A stretch of DNA of 13,412 nucleotides from an uncultured Oscillospiraceae bacterium (GTDB lineage: Bacteria; Bacillota; Clostridia; Oscillospirales; Acutalibacteraceae), in the NCBI GenBank assembly GCA_900556765.1, contig USQH01000028.1:1-13412 (forward strand). Direction: 5' to 3'. Below are positions 7,380 through 13,412 of the stretch, one piece after another. The position numbers and the translations under genes were made by a program. The notes beneath the pieces are model-generated. The model was not told where the DNA came from, searched no databases, and worked only from the letters and a program-made list of their open reading frames with translations. Numbering within the stretch: the stretch's first letter is position 1; every line of letters starts with the position of its first letter.

Positions 7380-8767
7380 ACGATGATAAGATAACTGCAA
7401 TATATATACGCGTGTCAACCGAGGCGCAGTTTGAAGAAGGTTACTCGGTCGATGAGCAGTCCGAGCGACTGCGCGATTATTGCAAGGTCTATCAGTATCA
7501 AAATATCGAGGAGTTTATCGACGGCGGAGAGACGGGCAGTAATCTTAATCGTCCGCAGATGCAGCGACTTATATCTCTTTGCGGTGAAAATAAAGTTGCT
7601 CGCGTAGTGGTTTATAAGCTGGATCGACTGTCGAGAAGTCAAAAGGATACACTGTATCTGATCGAGGACGTTTTCCACGCCAATGAACCGAACAGTGACC
7701 GTCGTGTTGATTTTATTTCAATCAATGAACAGCTTGACACATCCACGCCGTACGGCAGAGCCATGATAGGCATATTGTCGGCATTCGCACAGCTTGAACG
7801 CGAAAATATCCGTATGCGTACCGGAATGGGTATGCAGGCACGTATCAAATCCGGACTGTGGGCAGGCGGAGGAAAGGTACCATACGGTTATGATTATGAC
7901 CGCGAAAGCGGCTTGCTTGTCCCAAACGAAAACGCACCGAAAGTACGCCAAATGTTTGATTTGTATTTGCAGGGATATAGCTGTAACAAGATAGCCGAGA
8001 TTTTCGGCATAAAATACGACAAACTGGTTGAGCAAATATTGACTCATATTATTTATACAGGCGCATTGCCGTATAAAGGTGAACTGTATCAGGGGCAGCA
8101 TGAGCCGATAATCAGCAGAGAAATATTTGAACGAACTAAAAACATGATGGAGCAGCGTTCGCGTTCACGTTCATATACCGACAGTGAAAACCTGCTTACC
8201 GGAATGCTTGTGTGCGGCAAGTGCGGTGCTTCCATGAGGTATCAGCAGTGGGGAAAGGCGGGCAAAAAAATATACTGCTATTCTCAGCAGCGTTCAAAAA
8301 AGAACCTTATAAAAGATCCCGCCTGTGACAATGCAAAAAATTGGGCTGATGATATTGATAATGCTGTTGTCAGGCAGTTTTTCGATACATTTATGTTTAA
8401 GGCGCCGGAGCAGATTGACGGCGATGACAACGCCGTCGGCATTATTGATGCGCTGAGTGAACGCAAAAAGGAACTTCAGCGCGAGATCAAGAATTTATAC
8501 GGCCTGTTTTCCAAACGACCGAGCAGCTCGCTTGAGGAGACGATCGGTGAGCGCGAGGAGGCGCTGACAGCTCTGCAAAAACAGATCGAATTAGCTCAAA
8601 AGCGCGAGAAAGCGCAGGGCGAGCAGGCAAAAATGCGCGAAAGAGTGTCTGAGCTTGCCGACGCGTGGGAATACATGACCGTAGCTGAAAAACGGTCACT
8701 GCTTAAGGAATGCATTGAAAAAGTGGTAGTTACCGATAACAAAGTGGACGTCTATTTTAAACTGTAA
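7376..8767 (+). CDS. Large serine recombinase, SpoIVCA-like
   Basis: 463 aa. The N-terminal resolvase domain (about 1-155) has the nucleophile Ser14 in YIRVSTEAQFEEGYS, DRLSR at 83-87, and the STPYGRAMIGILSAFAQLERE stretch leading to helix E. The recombinase domain follows (GKVPYGYDYD, about 165-265), then a zinc ribbon with Cys280, Cys283, Cys301 and Cys317. A coiled-coil-rich segment comes after (about 358-425), ending near EYMTVAEKRSLLKECIEKVVV. This is the domain order of phage-type serine integrases and of SpoIVCA, which excises skin from sigK. It is slightly short of SpoIVCA (about 500 aa) but looks complete, with all visible catalytic positions. It sits just inside the element end and converges on the sigG N-half, 51 bp away. 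It is the only recombinase in the element, so it is the likely enzyme for both insertion and excision. Confidence 0.93.
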   Translation: MNDDKITAIYIRVSTEAQFEEGYSVDEQSERLRDYCKVYQYQNIEEFIDGGETGSNLNRPQMQRLISLCGENKVARVVVYKLDRLSRSQKDTLYLIEDVFHANEPNSDRRVDFISINEQLDTSTPYGRAMIGILSAFAQLERENIRMRTGMGMQARIKSGLWAGGGKVPYGYDYDRESGLLVPNENAPKVRQMFDLYLQGYSCNKIAEIFGIKYDKLVEQILTHIIYTGALPYKGELYQGQHEPIISREIFERTKNMMEQRSRSRSYTDSENLLTGMLVCGKCGASMRYQQWGKAGKKIYCYSQQRSKKNLIKDPACDNAKNWADDIDNAVVRQFFDTFMFKAPEQIDGDDNAVGIIDALSERKKELQREIKNLYGLFSKRPSSSLEETIGEREEALTALQKQIELAQKREKAQGEQAKMRERVSELADAWEYMTVAEKRSLLKECIEKVVVTDNKVDVYFKL

Positions 8768-8818
8768 TTCGGTTAAAAACGTGCTTTAATACTCTTATAT
8801 ATTAAGTTTATATAAAAG

Positions 8819-9145
8819 TTAATAAACCCCATGCATTTTTCGTCTTATAATATTCATCGGCACGGCATAGGTAGAGAATTTGACCTCATGAGAGGTGTCA
8901 AAGTTGTCTATCGCCTTTATCAGCCCGATGCAGCCTACCTGAAACAGATCGTCGGGATTTTCTCCTCGGCCGCCGAATCGCTGCACAACGCTCAGTACAA
9001 GCTTTAAGTTGCCGCTGATAAGCTGATCTCTGGCGCTTTTGTCGCCCTGCTTTGTCATCTTAAGCAGCCGTTCCTTTTCCGCTTCGCTCAAAACGACCAG
9101 CTCGGATGTGTTTACTCCGCAAATTTCCACTTTGTTGAACTGCAT
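8819..9145 (-). CDS. sigG: SigG N-terminal half (split gene, 5' part)
   Basis: From the ATG at 9145 it encodes MQFNKVEICGVNTSELVVL, then SARDQLISGNLKLVLSVVQRF, DDLFQVGCIGLIKAIDNFD and EVKFSTYAVPM. This is SigG regions 1.2 to 2.3, closely matching the family. SigG identity ends at Met97, after which 11 codons read from the element (NIIRRKMHGVY) reach a TAA, giving 108 aa. The start is decided by GGAGG (plus strand cctcc, 9154-9158), 8 nt before ATG 9145; the ATG at 9163 lies upstream of that site. Regions 2.4, 3 and 4 are missing, so promoter binding is impossible in this state. The rest of the gene is at 724-1209. The core-binding part is present, so a stable fragment might still bind core polymerase. 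Confidence 0.95.
   Translation of the reverse strand: MQFNKVEICGVNTSELVVLSEAEKERLLKMTKQGDKSARDQLISGNLKLVLSVVQRFGGRGENPDDLFQVGCIGLIKAIDNFDTSHEVKFSTYAVPMNIIRRKMHGVY
8838..8865. other. Element end / attachment site at the sigG N-half junction
   Basis: The core ggcacgg is at 8859-8865. On the element side TTTCG (8838-8842), 4 nt, ATAATAT (8847-8853) and 5 nt precede it. Placed against the opposite end, these form a symmetric site with two matching arm blocks of 7 and 5 bp around a 12-bp centre, 44 bp in all, typical in size for attP of large serine recombinases. Confidence 0.8.
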
Positions 9146-9177
9146 AATATCGACCTCCGGCATTATTTTACCTAATT

Positions 9178-9206
9178 ATTATTGCCGAGTGAATATTTGC
9201 AAATAC
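9178..9206 (-). promoter_or_regulatory. Candidate SigF-type promoter of sigG
   Basis: On the minus strand GTATT (9202-9206), 15 bp, then GGCAATAAT (9178-9186) fits the SigF -10 pattern GGnnAnAnT fully and the -35 pattern GYATA at four of five positions. Transcription would start near 9171, about 26 bases before ATG 9145. SigF control of sigG is established in Bacillus and clostridia, which supports the call. Confidence 0.5.
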
Positions 9207-9289
9207 CGTAAATATATTTTTTCATTCGACCGATTTTACTTTTATTCTCGTTTTTTAAGATAAAAAGCTAATAATAATATAACAAAAAC

Positions 9290-9318
9290 TTGACTGAAAA
9301 CTATATATAGTGTATTAT
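9290..9318 (+). promoter_or_regulatory. Sigma-A promoter of the topoisomerase genes
   Basis: TTGACT (9290-9295) and TATTAT (9313-9318) are 17 bp apart, close to consensus. Transcription would begin near 9325, about 58 bases before the ATG of the subunit B gene. It diverges from the sigG promoter in the same 237-bp intergenic region. Confidence 0.7.
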
Positions 9319-9382
9319 TTACAGTGAATACACATAATATTTTGCAATTATTTTACTATTTTTTATAATCGGAGATAGAAAT

Positions 9383-11368
9383 ATGGCAAGAAAAACTGCC
9401 GAATACGGCAACGAAAGCATTCAGTCGCTTAAAGGTGCGGACCGAGTACGCAAGCGTCCCGCTGTTATTTTCGGTTCGGACGGTATTGACGGCTGTCAGC
9501 ACTCGGTTTTCGAGATCATATCTAATTCAATTGACGAGGCACGCGAGGGTCACGGAAAGAAAATAATCGTTACGCGCTACGCCGACCATTCCGTCGAGGT
9601 CGAGGACTTCGGCAGAGGAATACCGGTCGATTACAACAAAAACGAGGGCAAGGAAAACTGGGAGCTTGTTTTCTGTGAAATGTATGCCGGAGGAAAATAT
9701 AATACAAACGACGGCGGCAGCTATGAGTATTCACTTGGACTGAACGGACTCGGACTGTGCTCAACTCAGTATGCTTCCGAGTATATGGATGTTGAGATAC
9801 GCCGTGACGGATACCTGTACAGTCTGCATTTCGAGCACGGCGAAAACGTGGGCGGACTGAAAAAGGAAAAGTACGACGGACGGCAGACAGGCTCAAAGAT
9901 ACGCTGGAAACCCGACCTGTCCGTATTTACGGATATCGACATACCGTTTGATTTTTATGCCGACGTGCTTAAGCGCCAGTCGGTCGTAAATCCGGGAATA
10001 CTTTTTGTCCTGCGCGATCAGTACAGCGCGACAGGATTTAAGTCGACAGAGTTTAAGTACGAGAACGGCATATCCGACTATGTTGCAGAGATAGCCGGCG
10101 GCGACACGCTGACCTCTATACAGACGTGGTCGACCGAACGCAGCGGACGCGATCGCGCGGATAAGCCAGAGTATAAAGTAAAGATTAATGTCTCGCTCTG
10201 CTTTTCCAAAACGGTGACGCTCAAGGAATATTACCACAATTCGAGCTTTCTTGAATACGGCGGCGCACCCGAAAAGGCGGTTCGCAGCGCCTTTGTGTCG
10301 CAGATAGATTCGTATATTAAGCAGTCGGGAAAGTACACTAAAAATGAGAGTAAGATAACCTTTAACGATATCGAGGAATGTCTGCTCATCGTTATTTCTT
10401 CTTTCTCGACGCAGACTTCATATGAAAATCAGACCAAAAAAGCCATAACCAACAAATTCATTCAGGAGGCAATGACCGATTTTCTGCGCCACCAGCTTGA
10501 GGTGTATTTCATTGAGAACAAGACGGAAGCGGACAAGATTGCCGAGCAGGTACTGATAAACAAACGCAGCCGAGAGCGCTCCGAAAAAGAGCGCCTTAAC
10601 ATCAAAAACACGATGCAGACTAAAATGGATATGGCGAATCGTGTTGCGAAGTTTGTCGACTGCCGCTCAAAGGATACCGACCGCCGCGAGCTGTTTATAG
10701 TGGAGGGTGATTCGGCTCTCGGTGCCTGTAAGCAGGCGCGCGACCCCGATTTTCAGGCGATAATGCCTGTTAGAGGAAAGATACTCAATTGCCTAAAGGC
10801 GGAGTATGATAAAATATTCAAAAGCGAGATAATTACAGACCTTGTAAAGGTGCTCGGCTGCGGCGTCGAAGTTAAAACGAAATCGAATAAAAACCTGTCC
10901 AATTTCAGCCTTGACAATTTGCGCTGGAACAAGGTCATAATCTGTACCGATGCCGACGTTGACGGATTTCAGATCAGAACGCTTATATTGACCATGATCT
11001 ATCGCCTGATGCCGACTCTTATAAACGAGGGAAAGGTGTTCATCGCCGAGACTCCGCTGTATGAGATAACGGTCAAGGATAAAGTATATTTCGCCTATGA
11101 CGATAAGGAAAAGGGCGATATACTTGAAAAGATCGACGGTCAAAAGTATTCGCTTCAGCGATCAAAAGGACTTGGTGAAAACCAGCCGGACATGATGAAT
11201 TTGACGACAATGAATCCCGATACGCGTCGACTGATAAAAATATTGCCGTCCGATGTTGAGCAGACTGCGGAGGTTTTCGAGCTGCTGCTTGGCGACAATT
11301 TGCAGGGAAGAAAGGATCACATTGCACAGTTTGGTTACTTGTACGTCGATGAAGCTGATGTAAGCTGA
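9383..11368 (+). CDS. parE: Type IIA DNA topoisomerase subunit B (ParE/GyrB-like, probably topoisomerase IV)
   Basis: 661 aa. The ATPase domain has EIISNSIDEA (44-53), DFGRGIP (75-81), YAGGKYN (101-107) with a divergent ATP lid LGLNGLGL (118-125) where most ParE/GyrB have GGLHGVG, and TGSKI (169-173). The TOPRIM domain carries EGDSA (441-445) and DADVDG (523-528), and the tail has KGLGENQPDMMN and TMNPDTRRL. It couples ATP hydrolysis to passage of one DNA duplex through another in the A2B2 enzyme. The length of about 660 aa suits ParE or a short GyrB. GGAG at 9371-9374 precedes the ATG. The subunit A gene follows 51 bp later, so they form one operon. It is more divergent than standard GyrB, and probably a second set beside origin-linked gyrBA; ParE rather than GyrB is a judgement, not proven. 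Confidence 0.85.
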   Translation: MARKTAEYGNESIQSLKGADRVRKRPAVIFGSDGIDGCQHSVFEIISNSIDEAREGHGKKIIVTRYADHSVEVEDFGRGIPVDYNKNEGKENWELVFCEMYAGGKYNTNDGGSYEYSLGLNGLGLCSTQYASEYMDVEIRRDGYLYSLHFEHGENVGGLKKEKYDGRQTGSKIRWKPDLSVFTDIDIPFDFYADVLKRQSVVNPGILFVLRDQYSATGFKSTEFKYENGISDYVAEIAGGDTLTSIQTWSTERSGRDRADKPEYKVKINVSLCFSKTVTLKEYYHNSSFLEYGGAPEKAVRSAFVSQIDSYIKQSGKYTKNESKITFNDIEECLLIVISSFSTQTSYENQTKKAITNKFIQEAMTDFLRHQLEVYFIENKTEADKIAEQVLINKRSRERSEKERLNIKNTMQTKMDMANRVAKFVDCRSKDTDRRELFIVEGDSALGACKQARDPDFQAIMPVRGKILNCLKAEYDKIFKSEIITDLVKVLGCGVEVKTKSNKNLSNFSLDNLRWNKVIICTDADVDGFQIRTLILTMIYRLMPTLINEGKVFIAETPLYEITVKDKVYFAYDDKEKGDILEKIDGQKYSLQRSKGLGENQPDMMNLTTMNPDTRRLIKILPSDVEQTAEVFELLLGDNLQGRKDHIAQFGYLYVDEADVS

Positions 11369-11419
11369 TTTTTTGCAACTCATATGACGAAAGCTTTATA
11401 AATTTAAGGAGATAAAAAA

Positions 11420-13412
11420 ATGGCTCCTCGTAAAAAAGAACAACAAAAAAAGAAAAATCCTGCCGCCGACAACGCATATATTGCCGGCGCAGGCACCGTC
11501 GTTGACCAGCGGATAGTCGATACACTGGAAAAAAACTATATGCCGTATGCGATGAGCGTCATTATTTCCCGTGCAATACCGGAAATAGACGGCTTTAAGC
11601 CCTCTCACCGCAAGCTGCTTTATACAATGTACGGCATGGGTTTGTTGTCTGGCAACCGTATTAAAAGCGCAAATATTGTCGGTCGCACAATGCAGCTCAA
11701 CCCTCACGGCGACGCCGCCATCTACGATACTATGGTGCGACTGTCGGAAGGCCATGAAGCGCTTTTGCACCCGTTCGTAGACTCAAAGGGTAATTTTGGT
11801 AAGGCATACTCGCGCGACATGCAGTGCGCCGCCTCTCGTTACACTGAGGCGAAACTGTCACCGATAGCCGCCGAGCTGTTCCGTGATATTGATAAGGACA
11901 CGGTCGATTTTGTCGACAACTACGATGCCACAATGAAAGAGCCGACGCTTTTTCCGGTAACTTTCCCGACCGTCCTCGTCAACGCGAATACGGGTATCGC
12001 CGTCGGTATGGCGAGCAATATCTGTCCCTTTAATTTGCGCGAGGTGTGTGAGACCGAAATAGCTTATCTGCGCGATGAAAACTGTGTTATATCCGATACT
12101 CTGACCGCACCCGATTTTCCGGGCGGCGGATTGCTGATATATAATAAGGACGAGCTGGACCGCATTTACGAAACGGGTCGCGGCGGCTTCAAGGTGCGCT
12201 CGGTATACAATTACGACAAGTCCCAGCGCTGCATCGACATTACGCAGATACCGCCGACCACAACCTGCGAGCAGATAATCGAAAAGGTCATTGACCTGTC
12301 AAAATCGAAAAAAATTACCGAGATCAACGATATACGCGACGAAACCGGCTTGGAGGGACTTAAGATTACCATCGACATTAAAAACGGTGTCGATCCCGAT
12401 AAGCTTATGCAAAAGCTGTTTAAAAGCACTACGCTCGAAGATACATTTTCGGTCAACATGAACGTGCTTGTCGCCGGTTCTCCGCGCGTAATGGGCGTTC
12501 GTGAGGTGCTGTCCGAGTGGACCGCGTTCCGCGTCGAAAGCGTACGCCGCAGAGTTTATTTCGACCTTGATAAAGCGCAGAAAAAGCTGCATTTACTGCG
12601 CGCCTTGGGCAAAATACTGCTTGATATTGACAAAGCTATCAAGATCGTACGCGAAACGGAGGAAGAGTCGGAGGTCGTTCCCAACCTGATGATCGGATTC
12701 GGTATCGACGAGGTACAGGCGGAGTATGTTGCCGAAATTAAGCTGCGTCACCTTAACCGAGAGTACATTTTGAAAAGGCTTGACGAAACCGAGGAGATAG
12801 AGAAAAAGGTCGCTGAGCTTCAGGATGTGCTTAACAGCAAAACAAAAATTAAAAAAATCATCATTTCGGAACTCGAGGCGGTCATCAAAAAGTACGGTGC
12901 TCCTCGAAAAACCGAAATAATCATTCCGGACAAGAACGATTCGGACGATATCGAGCTTGATGCTCCGGCTGAATATCCGGTGACTCTGTTCTTTACAAAA
13001 GGCGGATATTTCAAAAAGATCACGCCGCAGTCACTGCGCATGAGCGGAGAGCACAAACTGAAAGAGGGCGACGAGATCGTCCAAACTGTGGAAGCGAATA
13101 ATACGTCGAATCTGCTTTTCTTTACGAATCAGCATCAGGTGTATAAAACGCGCGCCTGTGAATTTGACGATTCAAAGGCGAGCGTGCTCGGCGACTATGT
13201 GCCGGCAAAGCTGGGGATGGATCCCGAGGAACTGCCTGTATATATGGCGGTTTATAATAAATACACCGGCTACATGATTTTTGCTTTTGAAAACGGAAAG
13301 ATCGCAAAGGTCGATATGTCCGCTTACGAGACAAAAACCAACCGCAAAAAGCTGATCAAAGCATATTGTAATAAGTTCCCGCTTGCCGCGGCAATGTATT
13401 TGCGGGAGGATA
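11420..13412 (+). CDS. parC: Type IIA DNA topoisomerase subunit A (ParC/GyrA-like), 3' end outside window
   Basis: 664 codons are open to the window end. The start ATG follows AAGGAGA (11406-11412) at 7 nt. The breakage-reunion domain starts with MPYAMSVIISRAIPEIDGFKP (41-61), has NPHGDAAIYDTMVRLSE (94-110) and the catalytic Arg140-Tyr141 in CAASRYTEAKLSP. A tower and long coiled-coil follow (about 365-500). Then the beta-pinwheel domain begins (YPVTLFFTKGGYFKKI, then LLFFTNQHQVYKTRACEF, YMIFAFENGKIAKVD). No GyrA box of the QRRGGKG type is seen in the visible part, which favours ParC over GyrA, although the tail is cut off. Tyr141 attacks DNA to form the covalent break through which the second duplex passes. 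The position equal to Escherichia coli GyrA Ser83 is Ala99 and Asp87 equals Asp103. Confidence 0.87.
   Translation, partial: MAPRKKEQQKKKNPAADNAYIAGAGTVVDQRIVDTLEKNYMPYAMSVIISRAIPEIDGFKPSHRKLLYTMYGMGLLSGNRIKSANIVGRTMQLNPHGDAAIYDTMVRLSEGHEALLHPFVDSKGNFGKAYSRDMQCAASRYTEAKLSPIAAELFRDIDKDTVDFVDNYDATMKEPTLFPVTFPTVLVNANTGIAVGMASNICPFNLREVCETEIAYLRDENCVISDTLTAPDFPGGGLLIYNKDELDRIYETGRGGFKVRSVYNYDKSQRCIDITQIPPTTTCEQIIEKVIDLSKSKKITEINDIRDETGLEGLKITIDIKNGVDPDKLMQKLFKSTTLEDTFSVNMNVLVAGSPRVMGVREVLSEWTAFRVESVRRRVYFDLDKAQKKLHLLRALGKILLDIDKAIKIVRETEEESEVVPNLMIGFGIDEVQAEYVAEIKLRHLNREYILKRLDETEEIEKKVAELQDVLNSKTKIKKIIISELEAVIKKYGAPRKTEIIIPDKNDSDDIELDAPAEYPVTLFFTKGGYFKKITPQSLRMSGEHKLKEGDEIVQTVEANNTSNLLFFTNQHQVYKTRACEFDDSKASVLGDYVPAKLGMDPEELPVYMAVYNKYTGYMIFAFENGKIAKVDMSAYETKTNRKKLIKAYCNKFPLAAAMYLRED

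Larger units (their letters stand above)
1205..8858. mobile_element. Skin-like sigG-intervening element, 7,654 bp
   Basis: The interval separates two in-phase halves of one sigma factor gene, is bounded by direct copies of a 7-bp core (1205-1211 and 8859-8865), and carries a large serine recombinase next to one end. The copies have the same orientation, so recombination would excise a circle and not invert it. Other content is a tetR-regulated membrane-transport operon and a 61-aa small ORF. No capsid, tail, lysis, replication or conjugation genes are seen, so it is a compact recombinase-plus-cargo element and not a recognisable prophage. The exact crossover could be anywhere in the 7-bp core, so boundaries are uncertain by up to 7 bp. 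Confidence 0.9.

Noticed and set aside
1205..8858. Classification of the element as a prophage
   Set aside because: Apart from the recombinase there is no structural, packaging, lysis or replication gene; the content is a transport operon.
9161..9163. ATG at 9163 as the sigG start (adds MPEVDI)
   Set aside because: The GGAGG ribosome site lies inside that extension, 8 nt before the ATG at 9145, and the SigG family begins near MQFNKVEICG.
9204..9233. TACCGTAAAT and TCGACCGA near the sigG promoter, also found near tetR
   Set aside because: TCGACCGA also occurs inside coding sequence of the subunit B gene, and the spacing differs from the tetR copies, so this is likely coincidence.

Overview
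The window looks like the chromosome of an endospore-forming Clostridia (Firmicutes), probably of the Ruminococcaceae/Oscillospiraceae type. It carries two sporulation sigma factors (SigK and SigG), strong GGAGG ribosome sites, sigma-A promoters and a divergent clostridial-type topoisomerase pair. The lineage is an inference from protein character; no search was run.

Main result: sigG, the forespore sigma factor gene, is cut in two by a 7,654-bp element. The N-terminal half (residues 1-97 by SigG numbering) lies at 8819-9145 and the C-terminal half at 724-1209, both on the minus strand. Both halves contain the sequence encoding the V-P-M of the conserved STYAVPM-IIGEIRRYLRD stretch. The 7-bp core ggcacgg (plus strand) occurs at 1205-1211 and 8859-8865 in direct orientation and in the same codon phase. 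Recombination between the copies would remove 7,654 bp and restore one 255-codon sigG. A large serine recombinase (7376-8767) lies just inside one end. Joining the two element ends recreates a near-symmetric attP-like site. This is the architecture of the skin element in sigK, but in sigG, and the neighbouring sigK is uninterrupted in the part visible.

Layout: 1-666, 3' part of sigK (plus). 690-719, shared stem-loop between sigK and sigG. 724-1209, sigG C-terminal half (minus). 1205-8858, the element. Its minus-strand cargo is tetR, then a DUF308/HdeD-like membrane protein, an MMPL/RND-type transporter and a membrane-anchored LxxG-repeat protein, ending at a strong terminator. Its plus-strand module is a 61-aa small protein, an 18-codon micro-ORF and the recombinase, closely packed. 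8819-9145, sigG N-terminal half (minus). 9146-9382, divergent promoter region. 9383-11368 and 11420-13412 (open at the window end), subunits B and A of a type IIA topoisomerase, probably topoisomerase IV.

How it may work (inference): in vegetative cells sigG is off by disruption and the element carries a regulated export operon. On a sporulation cue the recombinase, perhaps with the 61-aa protein as directionality factor, excises the circle and restores sigG. SigG acts in the forespore, whose chromosome is inherited, unlike the mother cell where sigK skin excision is terminal. So either the element reintegrates after germination, or excision is confined in some other way, or the insertion simply makes this strain asporogenous. 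There is no gap above 300 bp without a gene, and I saw no tRNA, rRNA or CRISPR array.
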